Positions 28,651 to 39,400 of a stretch of DNA of 50,395 nucleotides are shown here, piece by piece. A program made the position numbers and the translations under genes. Origin of the DNA: Bacteroidales bacterium (lineage in GTDB: Bacteria; Bacteroidota; Bacteroidia; Bacteroidales; UBA7960); the NCBI GenBank assembly GCA_003559855.1, contig PWJZ01000090.1, positions 1 to 50,395 of the forward strand, in the 5' to 3' direction. The notes beneath the pieces were generated by a model that saw only the letters and a program-made list of their open reading frames with translations, searched no databases and had not been told where the DNA came from. The stretch's first letter is position 1; every line of letters begins with the position of its first letter.

Positions 28651-30546
28651 ATGAAGCGATTTCATTTTTGTTTGTTGCCTTTGTTGGCAATTTTACATAC
28701 AAGTAATGTTAATCTTTCTGCTCAGGAGTTTACCGGTTTTGAGAGTCGTCAGATGGGTGATAATATAAGTTTGATATATTCCGTAGAGCATGAACGACCG
28801 GGTCAGCTATTCAGTTTTGAATCTTATTATTCGGTAGATGGTGACCGTACTTTTCGGCCTTTGCAAGCCGTTTGGGGCAATATTGGTCAGGGCGTTCCGG
28901 GTGGCAGGAATCAGATTTTTGTCTGGGATGTTTTGGAAGATGTTCATGAACTCCGTGGCGATGTTACATTTAAATTGAAAGGCAGGCATCATTCGTTACA
29001 GACTCTTGAGGAGGAGTTCAGCGATGTTGTCTTTGAGCTTGTAAGTTTACACAGGATTGAAAATAACCGTTTGGAGTTGGTATTGAATATAACCAATGAG
29101 GGTCCCGGGCGTGATCTTAAGATTTTCAATCGTTTGATATCGATAACGGGTTTCAACATGCGTAAATATGAGGCACAGTGGGGTGAAGTTGGCGGTGTTG
29201 TCGGGCGTGAACGTTATTCTGCACCTCAGCGTACCTTGAAAACAGGTGAGTCGGTAAAAGCTGTATTCCGGTTTCATCGTATTCCTGACGACCTTGATCG
29301 CATTATGAGACTTGATGTCGGAGCGGAGCTGCTTACCATAACCTATGGCATTGATCTTGAAATCGGGAATATGCAGTTTCGTGATCTTCCGGTTCTGAAC
29401 AAGCCTGCTGATGAAATGAAAGAACCAGCAGTACACAGTTTTGAAATAACTACCACAGCAGCTTTCAATATAGAACCTGTTGAAGTTGCAGATACCGTTC
29501 CGCCGGCTATAACTTTCATATCACCAAAACCGGAAGATTTCAACGATGATGGAGTTCTCAAAGTAACAGAAAATAATCTTATGTTAAAAGGAACGGCCAC
29601 AGATGAAAGCGGTGTTTCACAGCTTATTGTAAACGGACGTAATGTCAGATTAAAACCGGATGGTAATTTTAAGACCGAAGTCAATCTTCAACCTGGTAAT
29701 AATGAGATAACCGTTCGTGCAATAGATACCAGGTTCAATAGCATTGAACACAAACTGCTTGTAAGCCGTAAGGCTCCACCCGGAGAGGATGCTTTATCAG
29801 ACATCCAGGAGCTTGATATGATGCTGGCTGTCAAACGTCCGACAACATATTATGCTTTTATTGTCGGTGTTAACGAATATCCTGATCCGACGATAGTGCC
29901 GTTGCAAAATCCTGTCAGTGATGCACGCAAATTTGCAAATGTGCTTACTGAACAGTATATGTTTGAAAAGGAAAACGTCATTCTGATGGAAAACGCCACA
30001 AGGGCAGATATAATAGACGAGCTTGACAGGCTTACACGACGGGTGACGAAAGACGACAATCTTTTGATCTTTTTTGCAGGCCATGGATTTTTTGATCTCG
30101 AAACAGAGCTCGGTTACTGGCTTCTCAAGGATGCATCATTCACAAGTACAGCCAATTGGATGGCTAACAGCCAGATACGTGATTATATCGGAGCAATAAG
30201 AAGCAGGCATACTTTACTGATCGCCGATGCATGTTTCAGCGGAGGCATTTTCCAAACCAGGAAAGCATACGCAGAACCTTACGATCAACTCGACCGAATC
30301 TACACCAAACCAAGCCGTAAAGCAATGACCAGCGGTAATTTGTCGGAAGTTCCCGATGAAAGTATATTTTTACAATATCTTGTAAAAAGACTTGAAGAAA
30401 ATAAAAGAAGCTATATTCTGGCGGAAGAACTTTTCAGCAGCTTTAAACCGATTGTTATGAGCAAAACCTCTACCGAACCGCAATATGGTGATATTAAGGG
30501 AACCGGCGATGAAGGAGGGGATTTTATTTTTCGCAGAAGAGATTAA
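28651..30546 (+). CDS. Secreted caspase-family (C14) peptidase with Ig-like domain
   Basis: A 631-residue exported protein. Residues 1-24 are a signal peptide. Residues about 25-280 have no recognised domain and may be beta-rich. Residues about 290-370 form an Ig-like or glucodextranase-type domain ('LMLKGTATDESGVSQLIVNG', 'PGNNEITVRAID'). Residues about 395-631 are the caspase-like peptidase: 'YYAFIVGVNEYPD', 'LIFFAGHGFFD' with His478 and 'LLIADACFSGGIF' with Cys528, an intact His/Cys dyad. Bacterial metacaspase-like enzymes commonly cleave after basic residues; the substrate here is unknown. The signal peptide places it in the periplasm or outside. Confidence 0.88.
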   Translation: MKRFHFCLLPLLAILHTSNVNLSAQEFTGFESRQMGDNISLIYSVEHERPGQLFSFESYYSVDGDRTFRPLQAVWGNIGQGVPGGRNQIFVWDVLEDVHELRGDVTFKLKGRHHSLQTLEEEFSDVVFELVSLHRIENNRLELVLNITNEGPGRDLKIFNRLISITGFNMRKYEAQWGEVGGVVGRERYSAPQRTLKTGESVKAVFRFHRIPDDLDRIMRLDVGAELLTITYGIDLEIGNMQFRDLPVLNKPADEMKEPAVHSFEITTTAAFNIEPVEVADTVPPAITFISPKPEDFNDDGVLKVTENNLMLKGTATDESGVSQLIVNGRNVRLKPDGNFKTEVNLQPGNNEITVRAIDTRFNSIEHKLLVSRKAPPGEDALSDIQELDMMLAVKRPTTYYAFIVGVNEYPDPTIVPLQNPVSDARKFANVLTEQYMFEKENVILMENATRADIIDELDRLTRRVTKDDNLLIFFAGHGFFDLETELGYWLLKDASFTSTANWMANSQIRDYIGAIRSRHTLLIADACFSGGIFQTRKAYAEPYDQLDRIYTKPSRKAMTSGNLSEVPDESIFLQYLVKRLEENKRSYILAEELFSSFKPIVMSKTSTEPQYGDIKGTGDEGGDFIFRRRD

Positions 30547-30625
30547 AGCTCATCGGTTTAACTACCAATAACTGAAAAATCAAACAACTGCAAAAAAATT
30601 TGTTGAATATCGTTTTTCCTTAATC

Positions 30626-33600
30626 TTACCTTTTTAAAAACTTCCCGGAATTTGTTTTATCACTGAAACTTACCCGGTAAGTGTAAATACCGTTGCTCAG
30701 TTGTTTTAAGTCCAGTTTTATGAAGTTTATCCCTTTACTGGTATTTGAACCCGGGATTTTTTGTTCCATCACCCTGTTGCCATAAATATCAAAAATTTCA
30801 ATATGTACATCATCAATATAGGGCATTACGAATCCAATTTTTATATGGTTTGTCGCCGGGTTAGGATAAGGTTTCAAAAGACCGAATTCATTTTTAAAGC
30901 TGATGCAGTCTTCCACTCTGTATTTTTTTCCGGTTATTCTTTCTGGTAAAACGATTTCGACGCAGAGATAATCATGTTTTTCGGGGTCGTGGAATGGAAT
31001 ATGCGAAGAGAATGTATATTTTTGTGAATCTCCCGGCATGATAAGTCCTGTCCAGGTTTCGCGCAAGGGGCCGGCAACATTTGTTCTTATTTTCATGTAA
31101 AGAGTGTCAAGCTGTATGGAGCTCAGGTTAATAAACTCGAAGGATGTTTCCAGGTAATCGTCGATAATCCTGTAGCTTATATTAGCGGGAACGATTTGTA
31201 CAGAGACCGGCACCACACTGATGATTTTAGTTGTGGTGTCGCTGCATCCCATATTATCAAAGGCTACCAGTTGCGGATGATATTTACCGTCGTCTGTATA
31301 TGTATGTACGGGGTGCTTTTCTGACGATTGAGGTGAGCCGTCGCCAAAGTCCCACTGGTATGATGTAGCACCCTGGGTTTCGTTGATAAACTCCACGGTA
31401 AGCGGCGAAGCTCCAAAACGAGGGTCATAGCTGAAACTGCTTTCGGGTGAAGGCAGAACATTGATAACCTTAATATTATGGTCGCTACAACCTTCTTGTG
31501 AGGTTACCGTGAGTTTAATGTTGTATTGACCCGGCTGGTGAAATGTAAACATGGGGTCTTGCTCATTGCTGTAGCCCTGCCCGCCGAAGTCCCATTCCCA
31601 AACAGCCGGCTCGCTGTCCGGAACCTCTGTTTCGTCGGTAAACTTATATGACTGACCGGCACATAAGTCGGGTGCTGTAAAATCAACTTCCGGAAAAGAA
31701 TGAACGGTAACGGGTTTTGTAACTGACATGACACATCCGTTAATAGCTGTTACTGTGAGGGTAACTTCGTGTTCACCGTCGGTTTCGAACAGGTGCGACG
31801 GATTTTTTTGTGATGATGTATTTCCATCGCCAAAATCCCAATACCATTGATATACATTTGCCCAGGCGGGTGCTTCGGTAAGGTCGGTAAAGTAAACGGG
31901 TTCACCATGGCATGCGGTAGTGTATTCGAAATCGGGAAACGGAGATGCACGAACGGGAATAACACGTTGCAGCGTGTCTTTGCATCCTGTTGTAGCCTGA
32001 ACGACAAGATCAACCCGCCAGTCGCCCGGTTCATGAAATTCATAGGTAATTTCCTGCTGGTCGGCGATGTATAATGTGTCGCCATGGGGGTCTTTGAAGC
32101 TCCATTGCCATTGTGCCGGGTCACCGTCAATAGATGTCGACAGGTCGGTAAATAGTACCTCATTGACATGGCATGCGTTGAGCGGCTCATAATCAGGATC
32201 AGGAAGATGATAGACCTGTACGGGCTGTTTGAAAGAACTTGCACATCCGGATTGGCTGGTCACTTCAAGGGTTACATCAAAAATTCCCGGTTGTGCAAAT
32301 TTATGCAAAGGGTTTTGCTCGTTGCTTTGATTGCTGTCGCCGAAATTCCAGAACCATTGCTCTATTTGACATTCTTTCACCGATGATTGATCGGTAAAAT
32401 GTGTTGTGTCGCCAAAACAAACAGGCGGCGCATCAAAAGAAGGTTCAGGCGTATATCCCTGAAAGCTGAGCTCTACGGTATCCGTTCCCGAACATCCTAA
32501 AGGATTGGTGACAGTTACCGAGTAAATGCCGGGCTCATGAATAATTATGGTGGACGTGGTTTCCCCCGTGCTCCATAAGTATAATGTGTCATTTTTGCCT
32601 GACCGGTAAACGTCAAATGGCAGGCTTTCGGATTTTATCCCGCACCTTGCGTTTTTAAGCTCTTTCCTTTCAAATTGTACTCCCAACTCATCACCCATGC
32701 AAAACGGGCGATCTTCACCAAGGGTAATCTGCCCGGAAAACATGTCAACATTCACATAAGCGCTGAGCACTATGCTGCAACCGAAACTGTCAGTTACCTC
32801 CACATGATACTCCCCTTGTTCGCCCACCTCAATAAATTGCTCTTCACTGCCGTTGCACCATAAAAAAGTGTACGATTCATGTACATCACCCACCACTTCA
32901 AGCATGATAATATCACCATGACAGATAACAGTATCACACGGTGATATTTTGATGTCGGGATAGGTAACCTTCAATGAATCAGAGCTTTCAAAACCGTAAG
33001 TGTCGGTAACGGTTACCCCGTATATGCCGGGTTCAACAACTTCAATGACCTGTGAAGTTTCACCGGTTGACCATTCATAAGTTTCATATTGTTCGCCTGC
33101 ATCCAGCTCAATTGAGCAAAAGCCGTAAGTAATTATCGTGTCGAGACCTAAATTTACGGGTTTGATGATTTCCTGTTCGGGAAAATATTTATTTCGTAAA
33201 TAATTTTCTATCGTAACCCTTTGGTTTGTAGTTAACAATTTATTAAATAGGATTATCTCTGCAATATCGCCTCTGAAAAAGTTGCTGATAAGATCTCTGT
33301 CAACACCGATAGTAATACCATCTACAGCGTTTGAACCGACATCTCCTGAAGTTTTCAAATTGCCATTTTCGTAAATTTTTGAATTTCCCTGGTTAAATAA
33401 TAGAGAGCTAAATAAAAAATAATCAAAGGGCGTTGATGGTGTATAACCTATCAATGATCCTCCCCATGAGGAAACATCACCACCATGAGTTTGAAACAAG
33501 ATTCTGTGGTCACCGGCTCCGTGAAACATTCTTCTCCTGGTTGATAAATTCCCGTCTTGATTTTTCCAGACCATAAAAATAAAATTGGGTTGATGGAATA

Positions 33601-34306
33601 CCTTATCAAAATCTGCCAGCATCCAATTTTCTCCATTAAAACGTATAACCGGTAATTCATTAATCTCATTATTGACCCACAGAGGTTGTTTATCAAGGTC
33701 TTGCTGCAGTGCTATAAATTCATTTTTGCTCAGGTCTTTCCATTCCGACACCTTATTGTTTTCGCCGGTTGTAACCATTGAATCGGCTGCCAGCCATAGT
33801 TCCAGATCATCAATCATGTCCGGGACAAAATATTCAAAACGATAAGCAGGGGTCCATTGGGATGTTTGATTATTTTCAAAGACAGCCTGTATTCTCCAGA
33901 AGAATTCCCCGTATTCTTCAGCTTCCCACAGGTAATTGTGTGTAGGTGTTGTAGCTGCGTGTTCCAATTCCGTAAGTTCCTCGTCTGTATATATTTCCAA
34001 GTTGTATTCAGCGGCATTTGGCGCATAGTTCCACAGAAATTCCACTTCGGGCATATAAAGTGCCTGCCCGTGCTTGGGTAACACAGGAGTTAAAGGTTGG
34101 GCAAGCAAAGTGGAGGTATAAGTAAATAATAAGAATATTATAAGCAACAGGCAACGATAAACAGATGACAGGTGATGTTTATTTAATGACAGAAATATAG
34201 TAACAGACAACGACTGGCCTTGAAAATAAAAAGCCGAAGAGGTGCTTTGCAAAAATTTACAATATCTTATGGGCAGCATAAAATATTTTTTTACAAAGTT
34301 ACGCAT
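30626..34306 (-). CDS. PKD-repeat surface protein with LamG-like domain and type IX secretion sorting domain
   Basis: A protein of about 1226 residues. The frame is open to an ATG at 34417, but that would overlap the upstream C69 gene and precede the signal peptide; the ATG at 34306 is chosen, 34279 is also possible. The signal ends near 'TYTSTLLAQ'. Next are a fibronectin-like region and a concanavalin/LamG-like domain ('LELWLAADSMVTTG'). Three Ig-like repeats follow, two carrying 'WSTGET', then five PKD-like domains ('YWDFGDGNTSS', 'YQWDFGDGSPQSS', 'WEWDFGGQG' and variants). The C-terminal 80 residues are a type A sorting domain ('PYPNPATNHIKIGF', 'IFDIYGNRV', 'LSNGIYTYRV'). It is probably secreted by the type IX system and attached to the cell surface; adhesion is inferred. 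Confidence 0.85.
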   Translation of the reverse strand: MRNFVKKYFMLPIRYCKFLQSTSSAFYFQGQSLSVTIFLSLNKHHLSSVYRCLLLIIFLLFTYTSTLLAQPLTPVLPKHGQALYMPEVEFLWNYAPNAAEYNLEIYTDEELTELEHAATTPTHNYLWEAEEYGEFFWRIQAVFENNQTSQWTPAYRFEYFVPDMIDDLELWLAADSMVTTGENNKVSEWKDLSKNEFIALQQDLDKQPLWVNNEINELPVIRFNGENWMLADFDKVFHQPNFIFMVWKNQDGNLSTRRRMFHGAGDHRILFQTHGGDVSSWGGSLIGYTPSTPFDYFLFSSLLFNQGNSKIYENGNLKTSGDVGSNAVDGITIGVDRDLISNFFRGDIAEIILFNKLLTTNQRVTIENYLRNKYFPEQEIIKPVNLGLDTIITYGFCSIELDAGEQYETYEWSTGETSQVIEVVEPGIYGVTVTDTYGFESSDSLKVTYPDIKISPCDTVICHGDIIMLEVVGDVHESYTFLWCNGSEEQFIEVGEQGEYHVEVTDSFGCSIVLSAYVNVDMFSGQITLGEDRPFCMGDELGVQFERKELKNARCGIKSESLPFDVYRSGKNDTLYLWSTGETTSTIIIHEPGIYSVTVTNPLGCSGTDTVELSFQGYTPEPSFDAPPVCFGDTTHFTDQSSVKECQIEQWFWNFGDSNQSNEQNPLHKFAQPGIFDVTLEVTSQSGCASSFKQPVQVYHLPDPDYEPLNACHVNEVLFTDLSTSIDGDPAQWQWSFKDPHGDTLYIADQQEITYEFHEPGDWRVDLVVQATTGCKDTLQRVIPVRASPFPDFEYTTACHGEPVYFTDLTEAPAWANVYQWYWDFGDGNTSSQKNPSHLFETDGEHEVTLTVTAINGCVMSVTKPVTVHSFPEVDFTAPDLCAGQSYKFTDETEVPDSEPAVWEWDFGGQGYSNEQDPMFTFHQPGQYNIKLTVTSQEGCSDHNIKVINVLPSPESSFSYDPRFGASPLTVEFINETQGATSYQWDFGDGSPQSSEKHPVHTYTDDGKYHPQLVAFDNMGCSDTTTKIISVVPVSVQIVPANISYRIIDDYLETSFEFINLSSIQLDTLYMKIRTNVAGPLRETWTGLIMPGDSQKYTFSSHIPFHDPEKHDYLCVEIVLPERITGKKYRVEDCISFKNEFGLLKPYPNPATNHIKIGFVMPYIDDVHIEIFDIYGNRVMEQKIPGSNTSKGINFIKLDLKQLSNGIYTYRVSFSDKTNSGKFLKR

Positions 34307-34370
34307 TTTTGACCAAAATATTCGGGGATAATACTTAGGTCTTAATACGTCTTGGTAACACTCTGACAAA

Positions 34371-36113
34371 TCACTCCTCATCCTCAATATACAGAAACTT
34401 ATCCCCTGTTTTTTCAATTAATATTTTCAGCCACCACTCAGGATATCCCGGTTGTTCAAAAAGAGGATACTTTCCCCATTCATTGGTAAGAAACTCACCA
34501 TCTTTCTCCTTTTTTACGTTTCCGTCAAGATACTTAACCATTAGAAACCTAAAAAGTTCTTCCCATCTTTTCACAGTATTATTACCGGCATTGACCGAAA
34601 ACTCTGTCAGGAAATCCTTAGCAAGCTCCGGGTTTTCTTCATACAAAGCAAAAGCTGTTTCATCTATTGCCGGCACCTGTCTCATATAGTTGCTTTCAAG
34701 CTCTGCCTGAGCGGCTTTTATATCTTCAATCATAAGATTATAGCGCAAATATGCAAAGTTAGCTACTTTGTTAAACACCCAAAAGGCGGCATCTTCAACA
34801 TATTCAATGATATGGCCATATCCCTCTGCGTACAGATCAGGTACTCTCCGAATTCCGGCATACATCGGAACATAAACCGTAGTGTTAACATCATCTACTC
34901 CAAACCACAGAATACCTCCAATATCACCGGGATAATCCCTCCTGGATTGAGCAACAAATGAAAAAGCGGTTTGTTGTGTAGCTGTAGTGCGTTCATGAAT
35001 ATATCTTTCCCCGTCAACTTCAAAAGTCAGCGGATGCCAGCGATAAGGCCTTCCAAAAGGGCCTGCACCAAAATCTTTTGTCATATCATAATCCGTATCC
35101 TGCAAATTATCACGCTTCAAAAACATAACATCCTCAAGGGATAACTTTCTGTCAGGTTTAATATAAAGAGGCATTCTGTTTTCAAGGTCATACCCCAGGG
35201 CGTGTTGCTTATACTGTTCCATATCACTGTTTATTCGATTGAAAAAACTCCAGACACGCATTTCACAAAAACGTGCGGCACCAAAATTTATCGGGGCATA
35301 AGCTTCAGAAAAACTAAACTCGCTGTCTAAACTACCTTCATAGTAATCATGCTCCCTTGCAAAGCTTATAACGTCGTGTGCATACATAACCCGTACATCA
35401 GGATTGTGAAGTTTATCAAATTTTCTGTCAGTAATTGAAATTTTTCCATCTTCAAGAGGAAAAGCTGTAATCCGTGCATGATTTGCATGAGCCGACACGT
35501 AACCGTCGGGTATCCGTTTCGCTACCCATACTATGCCTTCGTTTGCATTGTAATGTTTGTTTTTCTCTTCATCAAACTGTAAATCTACACCTTTGCCAAT
35601 AAGCTCCATATGCCACACCTCATAAGGGTCGGCAATGGAAAAAGATTGACCCATGCTGTAATATCCATACTTATTGGCTAATTCAACAATAGCCTTAATG
35701 GCATCTCTTGCAGTGGGTGCACGCATAAGGGCTGAATGGATAAGTGTAGTATAATCTATACCACCTAAAGTATCAACCAGCTCAACCCTGCCGCTAAATG
35801 TAGACTCACCTATTGCAACCTGTTTCTCATTTATATATCCCACCACCGTGTAAGTGCTTTCAGGATATGGTATCCGTCCTATCGGCTCATGTGTCCAACG
35901 ATGAAATACGTCATAATATGAGCCGGGCTCTTTGGGGCCACCCTCAAAATAATAGAGCTCGCCATAACGAATATGCGAGTCGGCTGCGTATGTTATCATG
36001 GACGACCCGTCAACGGAAGCACCGGGAGTTATCAAAAAACTGGTACATGCCAGCGCTGGAGAAGAAAATAATAACAGTAAAATAATTGCCAGATTGTTCT
36101 TTATTGTATTCAT
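34371..36113 (-). CDS. C69-family peptidase (dipeptidase-like Ntn hydrolase)
   Basis: A 580-residue exported peptidase of the U34/C69 family. The signal peptide ends at 'SPALA' and Cys23 becomes the N-terminal nucleophile in 'CTSFLITPGASVDGSSMIT'. Family motifs 'YTVVGYINEKQVAIGESTF', 'YYSMGQSFSIADPYEVWHME' and 'VYVPMYAGIRRVPD' follow. C69 enzymes hydrolyse dipeptides; export suggests use of external peptides. A perfect 11-bp hairpin lies 22 bases before the start. The PKD surface protein is encoded just downstream, about 64 bases from the chosen start. Confidence 0.88.
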   Translation of the reverse strand: MNTIKNNLAIILLLLFSSPALACTSFLITPGASVDGSSMITYAADSHIRYGELYYFEGGPKEPGSYYDVFHRWTHEPIGRIPYPESTYTVVGYINEKQVAIGESTFSGRVELVDTLGGIDYTTLIHSALMRAPTARDAIKAIVELANKYGYYSMGQSFSIADPYEVWHMELIGKGVDLQFDEEKNKHYNANEGIVWVAKRIPDGYVSAHANHARITAFPLEDGKISITDRKFDKLHNPDVRVMYAHDVISFAREHDYYEGSLDSEFSFSEAYAPINFGAARFCEMRVWSFFNRINSDMEQYKQHALGYDLENRMPLYIKPDRKLSLEDVMFLKRDNLQDTDYDMTKDFGAGPFGRPYRWHPLTFEVDGERYIHERTTATQQTAFSFVAQSRRDYPGDIGGILWFGVDDVNTTVYVPMYAGIRRVPDLYAEGYGHIIEYVEDAAFWVFNKVANFAYLRYNLMIEDIKAAQAELESNYMRQVPAIDETAFALYEENPELAKDFLTEFSVNAGNNTVKRWEELFRFLMVKYLDGNVKKEKDGEFLTNEWGKYPLFEQPGYPEWWLKILIEKTGDKFLYIEDEE

Positions 36114-36135
36114 AAATAATGATTTAAAGTTTATA

Positions 36136-36165
36136 AAATTCTTAGGAGGGCAAACCTAAGAATTT
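36136..36165. promoter_or_regulatory. Perfect 11-bp hairpin in the leader of the C69 peptidase gene
   Basis: AAATTCTTAGG (36136-36146) and CCTAAGAATTT (36155-36165) form a perfect stem with an 8-base loop, 22 bases upstream of the C69 start on the minus strand. On the plus strand the stem runs into a T-tract, so it has terminator form for that direction. It may be an operator, a leader hairpin or an antisense-direction terminator. Confidence 0.45.
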
Positions 36166-36248
36166 TTTTTTATTGTTCTAATGCCTAATTTGCTAATTTT
36201 GAATCAAGATTTTTAAAATTGCAGCTATATAGAAAACTCAAAATAATT

Positions 36249-36338
36249 TTTCCCGCAGATTTCGCTGATATACGCAGATTTCAAATTTTTAACAACCAAT
36301 TATATTTATCAGCGCAAATCTGCGTAATCTGCGGGAAA
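36249..36338. repeat. 90-bp palindromic intergenic repeat ('cgcagatt' type)
   Basis: Nested inverted repeats: TTTCCCGCAGATT (36249-36261) with AATCTGCGGGAAA (36326-36338), GCTGATA (36264-36270) with TATCAGC (36307-36313), and ACGCAGATTT (36272-36281) with AAATCTGCGT (36316-36325). The whole would fold into one long stem. The word TTTTCCCGCAGATT recurs at 44397-44410. Similar 'cgcagatt' repeats are common between genes in Bacteroidota and some other bacteria. The rest of the 307-base gap 36114-36420 holds the C69 leader hairpin and no gene. Confidence 0.75.
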
Positions 36339-36420
36339 TCGTTTGCTTAGGATTTAATTTGGATTTATTAATCATTGCGCCTATTAACAAACTTCTATTA
36401 CTAATAAAACACTACCAGTC

Positions 36421-39400
36421 ATGCTCAAAAAAACCACATTAATCGTTGTATTAGCAACTCTATTGGTTGTTAATGCTTTCGGAAGCAACAACAAGTTTTT
36501 CAGGCAGCCGTCCACCAACGGTGGGCAAATTACTTTTGCATATGCAAACAATATCTGGATTGTTGACAGGGAAGGAGGTGAGGCGAGACGCCTGACTACA
36601 AATTCTGCCCGCGAGTTAAACCCGCACTTTTCGCCTGATGGAAAATGGATTGCTTTCACGGGGCAATATGACGGCAACATGAGCGTATATGTAATTCCTT
36701 CTCATGGTGGCGAGCCAAGGCGTTTGACCTGGCATCCCGGAGCTGACATTGTAAGGGGCTGGACACCCGACGGCAAAGTGTTGTTTACCTCCGGCAGGGA
36801 AAGTGCACCGGTGGGCTACCCGAAGTTTTTTAAGATTGGCTTCAATAACGGATTGCCCGAACCATTGCCCATACCCAGAGGATACCGCGGCTCTTTCTCA
36901 CCCGACGGCAATAAGTTCGCCTATGAAATGGTCTCTCCTACCGATGAGGAGTGGAGAAACTACCGCGGAGGACAAAACCGCCCTGTGTGGGTACTGGATA
37001 TGGAAGACTATTCGCTTAAGGAAATCCCCGACAGAAAAAATGTGAAAAACCATTATCCTGTTTGGATAGAACAAACAATTTACTTTATCTCCGACAGGGA
37101 TTATGCTATGAACCTGTACAGCTATTCAATGGAAACCGGAGAGTTGAAACAACTCACATTTTTTTCGGAGTTTGACATAAAGTATCTCAATGCAGGCGGA
37201 GGATTGCTGGTATTCGAATATGGCGGTGAAATATACATTTATGATCCTGAACAGGGATCATATTCAAAAACAGATATCAGTGTTACCTGTGATTTCCCAT
37301 GGGCGCGCACACAATGGGTTAAAGCTGAGAATTATATTAATAAAGGAACATTGTCGCCTACCGGCGTACGTGCGGTTTTTGAAGCCAGGGGAGATATTTT
37401 TACTGTACCTGCTGAAAAGGGTGACTGGCGTAACCTGACCGGATCGAAAGGTGTCAGGGAACGTGAGCCGGCATGGTCGCCAGACGGAAAATATATAGCA
37501 TGGTTTTCAGATAAAGAAGGTGAGTATCACCTTATGATCGGAACACAAGACGGCCTTAAAAAACCAGGAAAAATTGAATTGCCCGAGCCCACATTCAACT
37601 ACACACCAATGTGGTCGCCAGATTCGGAATATCTCTTATATACCGATGCTAACCTGAAGCTGTGGCTTGTAAACATTGAATCGGAAAAAGTAACCCTCAT
37701 TGATCAGGACCGTTTCATTCATCCTCAACGTACCATGAACCCTGTATGGTCGCCCGACTCCAAATGGATAGTATATGCCAAAAGGTTAAAAAATCAATTT
37801 CATGCCTTGAAAGTATACTCGCTTGAAGACGGAAAAATATACCAGATAACCGACGGCATGTCGGATGCAATATCCCCTGCATGGGATGCAGGCGGCAAAT
37901 ACATCTATTTCCTTGCAAGCACCAATTTCGGGCTTAACACAGGATGGCTGGACATGAGCGCTTTTGACAGACCGGTTGAAAGAGCAGTCTATATTATGAT
38001 CCTCGACAAAGACGAGCCCTCTCCATTGTTACCCGAAAGTGATGAAGAAAAAGTAAACGATGATAATGAAAAAGATAGCAATAATAATGACGAGGTTAAA
38101 GTAAAAATCGACTTTGAAAATATTGCCCAGCGTATACTTGCACTTGACATTCCTGCAAGGAATTACACCAATCTTAAAGCTGCCCAGGAAGGAGTGATCT
38201 TTTTTACCGAGCAGGTGCAACATCAGCCCGGGGCTACTTTACATCGCTTTGATCTTGATAAAAGGGAGTCGAAGCCGTTTCTGTCGCCGGTTCACTTCTT
38301 TGACGTTTCCGCTGATGGAAAAAAATTGTTGTACCGATCGCGAGATCAATGGGGTATTGTTGAAACGTCGGGCAGCCCGGATGTAGGCGATGGCAGGCTT
38401 GACCTGTCGGATATGGTTTTGCGTATCGACCCCAGGCAGGAGTGGAAACAGATATTCGATGAGTCATGGAGATTTTTCAGAGATTATGCTTATGTTGAAA
38501 ATCTTCACGGAGCTGACTGGGATAAGATCTATCAAATGTATCTGCCATTTGCAGACCATATTTATCACAGGGATGACCTGAACTACCTGTTAAGCCTGCT
38601 GGGTGCGGAGCTTTCCATGGGTCATTCCTTTGTAGGCGGCGGTGCCATGCCTGAGATTGACAGGATAAACATAGGTCTTCTGGGTTGCGACTTTGAAATA
38701 GTAAATGGTCATTACCGTATTTCCAAAATATATACGGGCGAAAACTGGAACCCCAATCTCAGGGCTCCCCTGAGTGCCCCGGGGGTGAAAGTATCGGAAG
38801 GCGATTATATTCTGGCTGTCAACGGAAAAGAGCTCACGGCACCGACAAACCTCTATAGCTTTTTTGAAAACACCGTAAACAAACAAACCGTAATTACCGT
38901 AAACAGCCGGCCAACCTTCGAAGGTTCATGGAATATAACGGTAGTGCCTGTATCGGGCGAAGGTGGTTTGAGACGTTTGCACTGGGTGGAGGAGAACCGC
39001 CGCAAGGTATATGAAATGTCGGACGGCAAACTTGCTTATGTCTGGTTGCCAAACACTGCCCAGGCAGGATATTCATATTTTAACAGGTATTATTTCTCAC
39101 AGCAGCACAAGCAGGGCGCTGTAATTGACGAACGTTTTAACGGCGGAGGTTCTGCGGCAGACTATATGGTGGATATAATGGCACGGGAGCTGCACGGCTT
39201 TTTCAATAACCGCATTGACCAAGAGCTTCCGTTTACTTCACCGGGAGCAGGAATATGGGGTCCAAAGGTGATGATCATCAACGAAGCCGCCGGCTCCGGT
39301 GGAGACCTGTTGCCATATATGTTCAGAAAAATGAATATAGGTCCGCTGGTAGGCACAACCACATGGGGAGGGTTGATAGGCATATGGGACTATCCACGGC

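Noticed and set aside
30626-34417. Start of the PKD surface protein at 34417
   Set aside because: It would overlap the C69 gene by 47 bases and put about 37 polar residues ahead of the chosen start, far from the signal peptide; 34306 or 34279 fits better.
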